A stretch of DNA of 64,000 nt from positions 1 through 64,000 of the forward strand of contig CALTTH010000015.1 of the NCBI GenBank assembly GCA_943908365.1, in the 5' to 3' direction. Below are positions 46,282 to 53,676 of the stretch, piece by piece. Under the pieces are notes generated by a model that ran no database searches, was not told the origin of the DNA, and saw nothing but the letters and a program-made list of their open reading frames with translations. This DNA is from an uncultured Hyphomicrobiales bacterium (GTDB lineage Bacteria; Pseudomonadota; Alphaproteobacteria; Rhizobiales; Rhizobiaceae). A program made the position numbers and the translations under genes. Every line of letters begins with the position of its first letter. Positions within the stretch are counted from its first letter, which is position 1.

Positions 46282-47090
46282 AATTCACTGTTTATGGCGC
46301 ATCCGGATTCATTGGAGCCTCGCTCGTAGATTACCTTAAGTCCAAGAATTACATTGTCGATGCTGTTTCACGGCAAAACTTCAATGAACACCGTAGCGAT
46401 CTGGGTCACTGTATATACGCGATCGGCTTGACCTCCGACTTTCGGACACGTCCATTTGATACAATCGATGCACATGTTTCACTACTGAACCAGATATTGC
46501 GTAGCGGCAAATTCCAGTCCTTTCTCTATCTATCGTCCACGAGAGTATACGCCAAATCACCTGAAGGCGATGAGAGAGCCCATCTATCTGTCAGCAGTGC
46601 GGATCCATCAGACCTCTACAATTTATCGAAGTTGGCTGGCGAGGCGATTTGCCTGTCCTCGGGATTGGAGTCTGTCCGCGTTGCGCGCTTATCGAATGTC
46701 ATCGGCTTAAATGAGGTCGACGCAGACACGTTCGTGGGGGAGTTGTGCCGAGAAGCTATACGTGGCCATATCCATTTAAGAACGAGCGCGGCGTCTTCCA
46801 AGGATTATGTCTGGATAGACGATGTCGTTGAGGTGCTCGCACGTATCGCTGTGGATGGCCGTCATTCGGTCTACAACGTGGCGAGTGGTTCCAACCTACC
46901 CCATCAGACGTGGATCGATGCAATTTCATCCATAACCGGCTGCACCGTTGCAGTGGATGACGGAGCTCCGCAGATCATTTTCCCTCCCATTTCCATCAAG
47001 AGAATAGCCGACGAATTTGGTATAAGACCCTCGTCAGTTCTGGAATACCTCCCAGCTATCCTCGATCGGCAAGTCAACACTGATAAATGA
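46278..47090 (+). CDS. NAD-dependent epimerase/dehydratase (SDR)
   Basis: Extended SDR-like protein of 270 residues. The Rossmann motif is VYGASGFIGASLVDYL, and the active-site tyrosine-lysine pair is in DLYNLSKLAGEAI. It could reduce the 4-keto group of the branched sugar as the last nucleotide-sugar step, or act as an epimerase. It is co-transcribed with overlapping starts on both sides. Confidence 0.8.
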   Translation: MKFTVYGASGFIGASLVDYLKSKNYIVDAVSRQNFNEHRSDLGHCIYAIGLTSDFRTRPFDTIDAHVSLLNQILRSGKFQSFLYLSSTRVYAKSPEGDERAHLSVSSADPSDLYNLSKLAGEAICLSSGLESVRVARLSNVIGLNEVDADTFVGELCREAIRGHIHLRTSAASSKDYVWIDDVVEVLARIAVDGRHSVYNVASGSNLPHQTWIDAISSITGCTVAVDDGAPQIIFPPISIKRIADEFGIRPSSVLEYLPAILDRQVNTDK

Positions 47091-47881
47091 AGGACACCCG
47101 CGCAATGAGTGCGATCGATTTATTTGAAAAAGAACGCAAAGCGACCATTGGTAGCTATCGAAAAGACACCGATTTTCAATCACTGAGTTCTGCTTGGCGA
47201 GAAATGTCAATGGCCAAGCGCTATGTCTACAACTTCGACTGGCTTGGTCGCCCGATCATACAATATCCGCAAGACATACAGGCGATGCAGGAAATAATCT
47301 GGTCGACCAAGCCGGATCTCATCATCGAGACGGGCATCGCTCACGGTGGTTCGCTTATCCTGAGCGCGTCTATGCTGGCCATGCTTGATATGTGCGAAGC
47401 CATTGAGGCGGGAAACACGATGGATCCCGCTCAATCAAAGCGCAAAGTTATTGGTATTGATATCGACATCCGGCCTCACAATCGTGAAGCAATTGAGCGG
47501 CATCCCATGGCCAGTCGCATTCAAATGCTTCAAGGGTCGTCAGTCGCGAATGAGATCGTTGAAACGGTTTCTGAATTGGCCGCTTCTTACAGTCGCGTGA
47601 TGGTATGCCTCGATTCGATGCACACGCACGACCATGTTCTAGCAGAACTGGAAGCCTACGCTCCGCTTGTTACGTCAGGGTGCTACTGCGTCGTGTTTGA
47701 CACGTTCGTAGAGGATCTCCCCAAAGACTTCTTCAAGGATCGGCCATGGAACCCCGGAGATAGTCCAAAGAGTGCCGTCGCCGACTATTTGAATCGGCAC
47801 TCTGAGTTTGAGGTGGACAAAGAGGCCGAAGGTAAGTTGCTCATCACTGTCGCACCTGACGGATTTTTAAAGCGCGTTTAG
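47087..47881 (+). CDS. CmcI-like (cephalosporin hydroxylase family) protein
   Basis: SAM-binding methyltransferase-fold protein of 264 residues of the CmcI family, often found in surface-polysaccharide clusters. Landmarks are KPDLIIETGIAHGGSLILSA (SAM loop), VIGIDIDIRPHNREAIERHP and LDSMHTHDHVLAELEAYAPLV. Despite the family name, it probably methylates a sugar here. An in-frame ATG at 47105 is an alternative start. It is the last plus-strand gene of the cluster. Confidence 0.8.
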   Translation: MKDTRAMSAIDLFEKERKATIGSYRKDTDFQSLSSAWREMSMAKRYVYNFDWLGRPIIQYPQDIQAMQEIIWSTKPDLIIETGIAHGGSLILSASMLAMLDMCEAIEAGNTMDPAQSKRKVIGIDIDIRPHNREAIERHPMASRIQMLQGSSVANEIVETVSELAASYSRVMVCLDSMHTHDHVLAELEAYAPLVTSGCYCVVFDTFVEDLPKDFFKDRPWNPGDSPKSAVADYLNRHSEFEVDKEAEGKLLITVAPDGFLKRV

Positions 47882-47951
47882 GGATTTTGCGTTACCGCTC
47901 TCACAACAGGAGGCGCCCCGCGGGTCGCCTCGCAAGTTGCACGTGCTTTAC

Positions 47952-48791
47952 CTAACTGGTGTGTTTCTTAGAAAATCGCGAGAGGAATCGACGTATCTTT
48001 CTTTCGAATTTCATTCTGAAAATCGCGACCGGGTAACATGCCAAGAATGCTAAACGGAAAGAAGGTGGCTCGAGAGTCATAAACTGTCTAACCATTGTGC
48101 GCTCAAAGAGTGAGGGCCGTTTCTCCTTAGTTGCGTCCGCGGGTGATGGCGCGGCGCGTTTGTAAAGTCTTGTTGGCCCAGCAAACAGGATCGGGAATCG
48201 ATGGAGACAATCTGTCAGCATCATCACATCGCCGGGAGCCCCGTACCCGGAAAATATTTCAAAACTACGTTCGGTTATGGCGTCCCTGGGAAATACGCCA
48301 TAGATTATATTTGCTTTCCCGAGGTTTGCGGGCTCGATGGCGTAATTAATCTGTCGTTTGAGCGGACTTCCTTGGTATTCCATTTTTCTGCAGTTAGCCT
48401 GGTGCGCCATCTCCAAGCCGTCGTATGTCGCCATCTGCAGGTGGCCAAATACGATGGCGTGCTTTTCCAGCGCAAGCGGCACGAGTTTAGACAGCCAATC
48501 AACGTCAATCCAATCGTCATGTGCCATCCACTTGAAAAGTGGAGAGGATGTTTGCTCAAAGACAAAACGAAAATTGCCAGGAGCCCCAATGTTCTCTGTT
48601 TGCCTGACATATTTAATGCGATGGTCTCTATGCGCGTATTCTTCACATATCTGCTGCGTACCGTCAGTCGAGGCATTATCGGAAATAAAGATTTCGAAAT
48701 CCTGGAAGCTCTGACTAAGAACTGAATCCAAACAGTTTCTGACGTGCGTAGCACCATTGTAGATAGGCAGTCCAATACTTAGTGTAGCCAT
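47952..48791 (-). CDS. Family 2 glycosyltransferase
   Basis: GT-A fold glycosyltransferase of 279 residues. The start ATLSIGLPIYNGATHVRNCL, the DNASTDGTQQIC stretch and the DXD-like HDDWIDVDWL are typical of GT2. A membrane-proximal C-terminus rich in K/R ends the protein. It faces the other cluster genes. It probably adds one residue to the surface polymer. Confidence 0.85.
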   Translation of the reverse strand: MATLSIGLPIYNGATHVRNCLDSVLSQSFQDFEIFISDNASTDGTQQICEEYAHRDHRIKYVRQTENIGAPGNFRFVFEQTSSPLFKWMAHDDWIDVDWLSKLVPLALEKHAIVFGHLQMATYDGLEMAHQANCRKMEYQGSPLKRQINYAIEPANLGKANIIYGVFPRDAITERSFEIFSGYGAPGDVMMLTDCLHRFPILFAGPTRLYKRAAPSPADATKEKRPSLFERTMVRQFMTLEPPSFRLAFLACYPVAIFRMKFERKIRRFLSRFSKKHTS

Positions 48792-49160
48792 TCATGCGTC
48801 CTTCGAGACTGACGGCGAACTCCCGACATGATCTTTAAGATCCTTGCTCAGAATCGCGCTGCCTTCACACCAAGCAGATGCTGTCGGGAAGGCCTAGTAC
48901 TGAATCTTGAGAGAGAAACATTGGTGCCCCTTGCCGGAATCGAACCAGCACTCCTTTCGGAACCTGATTTTGAGCGGCCCAAAGGACGATATTCTAAACA
49001 CCGCCGATTGCAAGTAAAAGCGCGAAAACCTACTACGATCAATGATTTAGCTTGACCATCGTAGGCTTCAAACTTCTCCATACTTGCCGGCAATAGCCGG
49101 GAATCGTGCTCCTAGACACCCTCGCGCGACTCCTACGACTAACGTGTTTGGAGACCTCTG
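48792..49160. other. Island left boundary, non-coding
   Basis: About 370 bases without a protein gene. They contain the tRNA-Leu remnant (48922-48976) and an inverted repeat CTACGAT/ATCGTAG (49032-49038 and 49057-49063), which could be an integrase arm site or operator. The integrase start context includes GGAG eleven bases before its ATG. Confidence 0.6.
48922..48976 (-). other. tRNA-Leu(CAA) 3' fragment: integration (att) site
   Basis: Read on the minus strand, this is the 3' part of a tRNA gene. It starts at the anticodon loop CTCAAAATCAGG, continues through a long class II variable arm TTCC-GAAA-GGAG, a T-arm GCTGG-TTCGATT-CCGGC, the acceptor 3' strand AAGGGGC, discriminator A and CCA. 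The 5' half is absent: bases before the anticodon cannot pair with TCAGG. This is the hallmark of a displaced 3' end left by integration of an island into a tRNA-Leu(CAA) gene. The intact gene should lie at the other island end, outside the window. Confidence 0.88.
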
Positions 49161-50564
49161 ATGGCCAAAATCAAACTCACCAAGACGGCTGTGGACGCCG
49201 CGCGCCCGAAGGAGCGCGAATACGAACTCCGCGATACGATCGTACCGGGCTTCATGCTGAAAGTCACACCGTTCGGCGGCAAGATCTTCATGCTCGCCTA
49301 CGTGACCAATTCCGGCGTCCGCCGGAAGCCCGCGCTAGGTCGATTCGGAGAACTCACCGTCGATCAGGCCCGCAACCTGGCACAGGACTGGCTCGCGGAG
49401 GTTCGTTATGGACGCGACCCGTGCGCGGAGAAGACAGCCGCGCGCGCAGCACCGACCATGAAGGAGCTGTGCACCAAGTTCATCGAGGAGCACTCGAAGC
49501 TTCACAACAAGCCCTCCACCGTCGCGACGAACGAACTGAACATCAAGAACCACATCCTTCCGCGCCTGGGCCGCTACAAGGCTCATGAAGTCACCCGCGC
49601 CCACATCTCGGAATTGATGACCGGCATGGCCGACCGGCCGGTGAACGCCAATCGAACGCTCGCTGCCCTTCGGAAGATGTTCAACCTCGCCGAACTGTGG
49701 GGATATCGGCCAGACGGCTCCAATCCGTGCAGGCACGTCCAGAAATTCGCGGAGAACGGATCGACCCGGTTCATCACCGACGAGGAGATGCGCAAGCTCT
49801 TCGCCTATCTCGACCGCTCGGACCGGGAGGGCCTGGAGCATCCCTTCATCACCCTCGCCATCCGGCTCCAGTTCGAGCTGGCGGCGCGCAAGTCCGAGGT
49901 GCTTACGCTCGAATGGGCCTGGATCGACCTCGAACGCCGGCGCGTGACCTGGCCTGACAGCAAGACGGGAGGAATGACGAAGCCTCTCAGCGACGAGGCT
50001 CACCGGCTGCTCAGCAAGGCTCCGCGCTTCGAGACGTCGCCCTATGTGTGCCCGTCGATCTTCGATCCCTCGAAGCCGATGACGGACAATACCTATCAAC
50101 ACGGATGGCGGCGCATCCTTGCCCGAGCGGGCGTCCCCCATGTCGGTACGCACGGCATCCGCCATCGCGCCGCAACCGATATCGCGAACTCGGGCGTGCC
50201 ATTGAAGGTCGGTATGGCGCTCACGGCGCATAAGACCGTCACCATGTTCATGCGCTACGTTCACAACGAGGAAGACCCGGTGCGCATGGCTGCGGATGCG
50301 GTCGCCGCGCGCAGGCGCATCGTCGTCGGCGCCGAAGCCCCGGTCGCTGAGGAACCGTCGACAGAGGTCGAGATCGAGGTCGGCGCCGCGCTGGAAACAG
50401 CGGACGTTGCCGAGCCCGCGTCGCCGCCTCCCGGCCTGGAAGACGGCAAGTATTCGTCGCGCACCAAGGTCGGAAACTATCGGCCATTCCGCCATCGCAA
50501 CGGGGCCAATCGCGCCACCCCGCCCGGCGCCCGACATGATGAAAACAGGGAGGCAACGCGATGA
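49161..50564 (+). CDS. int: P4-type tyrosine integrase
   Basis: Island integrase of 467 residues with an N-terminal DUF4102-type arm-binding domain (KLTKTAVDAARPKEREYELR), a SAM-like core-binding domain, and a catalytic domain with the arginine in ELAARKSEVLTL, the box GTHGIRHRAATD and the tyrosine nucleophile in MFMRYVHNE. It starts 185 bases from the tRNA-Leu fragment and reads into the island. An unusual extra tail of about 80 residues follows the catalytic domain and ends with GNYRPFRHRNGANRATPP; part of that tail recurs as a remnant at 61732-61830. Confidence 0.95.
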   Translation: MAKIKLTKTAVDAARPKEREYELRDTIVPGFMLKVTPFGGKIFMLAYVTNSGVRRKPALGRFGELTVDQARNLAQDWLAEVRYGRDPCAEKTAARAAPTMKELCTKFIEEHSKLHNKPSTVATNELNIKNHILPRLGRYKAHEVTRAHISELMTGMADRPVNANRTLAALRKMFNLAELWGYRPDGSNPCRHVQKFAENGSTRFITDEEMRKLFAYLDRSDREGLEHPFITLAIRLQFELAARKSEVLTLEWAWIDLERRRVTWPDSKTGGMTKPLSDEAHRLLSKAPRFETSPYVCPSIFDPSKPMTDNTYQHGWRRILARAGVPHVGTHGIRHRAATDIANSGVPLKVGMALTAHKTVTMFMRYVHNEEDPVRMAADAVAARRRIVVGAEAPVAEEPSTEVEIEVGAALETADVAEPASPPPGLEDGKYSSRTKVGNYRPFRHRNGANRATPPGARHDENREATR

Positions 50565-50615
50565 GCGCGCCCCGTTTCACATCGATCCCTGCCGAAGCAC
50601 GAACGGAGGTGCGTC

Positions 50616-50915
50616 ATGTCGCGACCTAACAACCGAGCAAAATGGCCGTCCGCAGACCTCCTCGCGCGCGCGGTCTACGTGGAAGATGCTGGCCCCGTCC
50701 GCTTTGTCGATACAGACGCAGCGGCAAGATATCTGGCGCTCGATGCCCATACGCTCGAATGCTACCGATCTCTCGATACGGGGCCGGCATTCTACAAGTT
50801 CGGACGCTACGTCCGGTACGCGGTCGGCGACCTTGATGCCTGGGCGGAAAGCTGCCGACGTTCGACGACCGCTTCTCCGGAAGCACCGCGCATTCTCCCT
50901 CTTAATCGAACATAG
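50616..50915 (+). CDS. AlpA/excisionase-like helix-turn-helix protein (copy 1)
   Basis: DNA-binding protein of 99 residues with a winged-helix MerR/AlpA-type core (VDTDAAARYLALDAHTLECYRS then GRYVRYAVGDLDAWAES). Such proteins act as excisionases or regulators next to island integrases. A second copy at 61832-62134 is highly similar along its whole length. It lies 51 bases after int with GGAGG upstream. The sequence after its stop contains the decayed remnant of a higB-like toxin. Confidence 0.82.
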   Translation: MSRPNNRAKWPSADLLARAVYVEDAGPVRFVDTDAAARYLALDAHTLECYRSLDTGPAFYKFGRYVRYAVGDLDAWAESCRRSTTASPEAPRILPLNRT

Positions 50916-50925
50916 GTTTGAGGCT

Positions 50926-51070
50926 ATGTCTCTTGGAGGGGCACGCTCACTCTTCCTTCGAGGATGAGATTCGAGCCTTTGACCGAGAGTTCTGAATCGC
51001 GTTGGGGTTCGCACGCGGCGAAGGAAGCTTCTGAGTTTTGTAGATCGGGTTCAGCGTTAAGTAGTCTTGG
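50926..51070 (+). pseudogene. Decayed HigB-like toxin remnant
   Basis: Bases from the ATG at 50926 align by eye with the start of the intact toxin gene at 62147: matching blocks include TTCGAGGNTGAG, TTTGANCGNGANGT and TCGCGTTG at the same spacing. The copy here has early stops (for example TGA within 45 bases) and frame changes, so it codes for nothing. The start-codon palindrome is also partly retained (CATAG ... CTATG, 50911-50928). It is evidence that an AlpA-higB module once stood here in full. Confidence 0.65.
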
Positions 51071-51082
51071 GGGGAACGGAAA

Positions 51083-51577
51083 ATGTCGACTTACGTCGTT
51101 TTCGATGGCGATAACGACCAATGGGCTTACCGGTATGTCCGGGGGTGGCATGCCAACCCCAGAATACCGTTCCAGTTCGTGGACTCTCATGATCTCGACA
51201 ACATGACGTCGCGTGCTCAGAATGAGGATTACGTAAAATCGAAATTGCGGGAGCGAATGCGACAATCGACAGCAGTTATGGTGTTGATTGGAAACTCGAC
51301 CAAGAATCTTTTCCGCTTTGTAAGGTGGGAGCTAGAACTCGCGTTGAGCTTGGATCTGCCGATTATTGCCGTCAACCTCAATGAAAGCCGCGTACAGGAC
51401 AGTTTGTGCCCGCCGATCATTAGGGATCATTGTGTTGTACACGTACCATTCAAACTGAAGGCCATAGAACATGCTATAAGACATTGGCCAACTGAATTCC
51501 AACATTTGAGCCGCACCGAAAGGGCCGGGGGAGCACGGCACTACGGCACGGATCAGTATCGTAGCTGGGGCCTGTAA
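51083..51577 (+). CDS. ThsB/MTH538-like TIR domain protein
   Basis: Protein of 164 residues matching the TIR-like fold of Thoeris ThsB (DUF1863/MTH538). It begins YVVFDGDNDQWAYRYVRGW, followed by FVDSHDL; the middle has AVMVLIGNSTKN; and the expected catalytic glutamate region is VRWELELALSLDLPIIAVN (E83 or E85). Thoeris TIRs convert NAD into a signalling nucleotide after phage sensing. No classical ThsA gene is adjacent. It is the first gene of an eight-gene same-strand run and has a strong GGGGGGAA ribosome site. Confidence 0.85.
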   Translation: MSTYVVFDGDNDQWAYRYVRGWHANPRIPFQFVDSHDLDNMTSRAQNEDYVKSKLRERMRQSTAVMVLIGNSTKNLFRFVRWELELALSLDLPIIAVNLNESRVQDSLCPPIIRDHCVVHVPFKLKAIEHAIRHWPTEFQHLSRTERAGGARHYGTDQYRSWGL

Positions 51578-51613
51578 TTTAACGCGGAGGGGACGTCGAT
51601 TTTCAATCTTTTG

Positions 51614-52438
51614 ATGTTTAATGCTGATTGGCCATCGGGAAGAGTCACTGTGCCGATCGGCCGGATGTTCGAATATACGGAAGCGCATATCGCCGAACTA
51701 TTCAGATTGAACAATACGCCACTTCTGGACAAACTTACGGCTCTGCCTTGTCTCTTCTGCGAAGAGGGGACCGGCGATGAGTCCGCGTATGTCGGGCAGA
51801 TAAACCGGGCGCGCATCGTAGGGGGCGAAGTCTCACTCGAGGTAAGCTTTGACCCCGACGTTCCTCCCCTAACAAACTCGCTGCTTTATGATAGCCGGGC
51901 TGAACTGGACATGCCCCGAGATTTCGAATTCTCTCGCAACCATTGGGCCGTGAAAGAGGTCGACTTGTACCGCTTTTTACTTCGCCAGGTACGCCCCCGG
52001 CGACAGCGGCCAACGGTCTTCCCATTGGCCGAGCATGAGAATTTAGACCCCCATCTTGCATCCGCCATGATGCCCTTCGATGCGGCGTTTAATCCTGTTT
52101 TTGATGCTATCCGAAACGCTGCTCAAGGTGTCGGACTTCGTTGCCGACGGGCGGACGACATCTGGGAGAATGCGTCAATTATTCAGGATGTCGTTTCCCT
52201 GATTGATCGTTCGCGCATCGTGATCTGTGACTGCTCAGGTCGAAATCCGAATGTATTTTACGAAGCCGGGATTGCACACACCTTAGGTCGAGAGGTCATC
52301 CTCATTGCACAAAGCGATCACGATATCCCGTTCGACCTGCGCCATCTCCGATATGTGCGCTACCTCAACAACGACCAAGGTCGGGCCGAGTTGTCCGCGA
52401 CGCTACTAGCCCGCATGCAGACAATCATCGGCCATTAG
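51614..52438 (+). CDS. Nucleoside 2-deoxyribosyltransferase-like / TIR-like protein
   Basis: Protein of 274 residues. The N-terminal half is unrecognised. The C-terminal half has the pattern MMPFDAAFNPVFDAI, CRRADDIWENASIIQDVVSLIDRS, IVICDCSGRNPNVFYEAGIAHTLG and VILIAQS, typical of the nucleoside-deoxyribosyltransferase/TIR-like superfamily found in conflict systems. The catalytic-type glutamate is in FYEAGIAHT. The ATG at 51614 and a TTG at 51611 are both possible; GGAGGGG is about 22 bases away, so the start is not certain. It would cleave or sense a nucleotide linked to the neighbouring TIRs, by inference. Confidence 0.72.
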   Translation: MFNADWPSGRVTVPIGRMFEYTEAHIAELFRLNNTPLLDKLTALPCLFCEEGTGDESAYVGQINRARIVGGEVSLEVSFDPDVPPLTNSLLYDSRAELDMPRDFEFSRNHWAVKEVDLYRFLLRQVRPRRQRPTVFPLAEHENLDPHLASAMMPFDAAFNPVFDAIRNAAQGVGLRCRRADDIWENASIIQDVVSLIDRSRIVICDCSGRNPNVFYEAGIAHTLGREVILIAQSDHDIPFDLRHLRYVRYLNNDQGRAELSATLLARMQTIIGH

Positions 52439-52453
52439 CTGGACGTATGCATC

Positions 52454-53632
52454 ATGCAAATCGCAGGTGGACTATATCGCGAATTGTGCGAAACGCCGAA
52501 GTGGAACGCACAGTTTGGCTCGGGCGGGCGCGCGGCGGCAGCCGTCAGTGCTCTTTCGCCAGGGAGCACTCTTCACACCTATGCACGGGACGAGAGCAGC
52601 CCGGGAGCGGACGAACTGTCGGACCTCGGTGTGCGGCTATCCCGCACCCATTCCGATATTGCGATCGCATTTGCGTACTTCCACCCACTGTCTCAACCAC
52701 ACATCGAGCCGCGACCTGGGTCATTTCCTCAGCAGCCTCCGATACATGTTTCGGGAGATGTGGTCCTGAGATTCGGGTTCCTGGAAGGATCTGCCATCGT
52801 GCACGCTGTCCGCGCGATTTACGATCCTCAGACAGCTGTCCGTCCTGAGCCATTTGGAGCCAATGGCTCGACAGCGAAACGGCTTGCTTTGGTTATGAAT
52901 GAGCTAGAGCTCTGCCGCTATGCGGGTTGCACCGACTTGGCGACTGCCGCCGCGAAAGCCATGTCGCATGGCGATCGGGTGACTGTGATAGTCGTAAAAA
53001 GAGGGGTGCGGGGGGTCACCGTCTTTGAGCGTCATGCCGAACCTAATACCATTCCCGCATATTATTCATCTCGGGTCTTCAAGATCGGAACAGGGGATGT
53101 CTTCAGTGCCGTGTTTGCATATCATTGGGGCGAAGCCGGAACTTCCGCGGCCGAAGCCGCGGACCTCGCCTCCCGATCGGTGTCCGCCTACTGTGAGACA
53201 ATGACCCTTCCGGTGCAAACCGACTTGCTCAGTAGCCGCGAGCCCATAACAGGGCAGGCACCAAACCGGATTGTTCTGCATGGCTCAACATCTACAATCG
53301 GAAGGCGGTATACGCTTGAGGAGGCGCGCTTCCGCCTGAAAGAGCTTGGTGTTGAAGTGCTCTCACCTCAACTCGATGAGGTCCCAGATTCATTCCTCGA
53401 AAATGCACCTTCACTTCTAGTGGCGGACGGATTGAGCACAACGGAAATTCGACGACTCTGCGCAACGCGATCTCACCAAAATATTGTAATACTGGACGAG
53501 GAGCAGCGGTCCGATATCGCTGCACTCTCCGATCTCGGCGTTACGATTGTTCCCGACTTCGCCTCGTCTTTGTACCGAGCTGCCTGGCCTCGTGCATCTT
53601 GCCGTAGCCTAGACAGTTGCGGCGACGCATAA
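52454..53632 (+). CDS. PfkB-family kinase fused to an NDT-like domain
   Basis: Fusion of 392 residues. Residues about 1-258 resemble PfkB sugar/nucleoside kinases: FGSGGRAAAAVSAL near residue 21, the NE motif VMNELEL (149-150), and the anion-hole/catalytic motif FKIGTGDVFSAVF with D215. Residues about 271-377 resemble a nucleoside 2-deoxyribosyltransferase (NRIVLHGSTSTIGRRYTLEEARFRL ... EVLSPQLDE), although its active-site glutamate is not obvious. The pairing suggests handling of a modified nucleoside. It starts 15 bases after the preceding gene. Confidence 0.7.
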   Translation: MQIAGGLYRELCETPKWNAQFGSGGRAAAAVSALSPGSTLHTYARDESSPGADELSDLGVRLSRTHSDIAIAFAYFHPLSQPHIEPRPGSFPQQPPIHVSGDVVLRFGFLEGSAIVHAVRAIYDPQTAVRPEPFGANGSTAKRLALVMNELELCRYAGCTDLATAAAKAMSHGDRVTVIVVKRGVRGVTVFERHAEPNTIPAYYSSRVFKIGTGDVFSAVFAYHWGEAGTSAAEAADLASRSVSAYCETMTLPVQTDLLSSREPITGQAPNRIVLHGSTSTIGRRYTLEEARFRLKELGVEVLSPQLDEVPDSFLENAPSLLVADGLSTTEIRRLCATRSHQNIVILDEEQRSDIAALSDLGVTIVPDFASSLYRAAWPRASCRSLDSCGDA

Positions 53633-53676
53633 TTTGTGAGACTTCTGATTCACTACTCTGGGGGGAGTAATTACGT

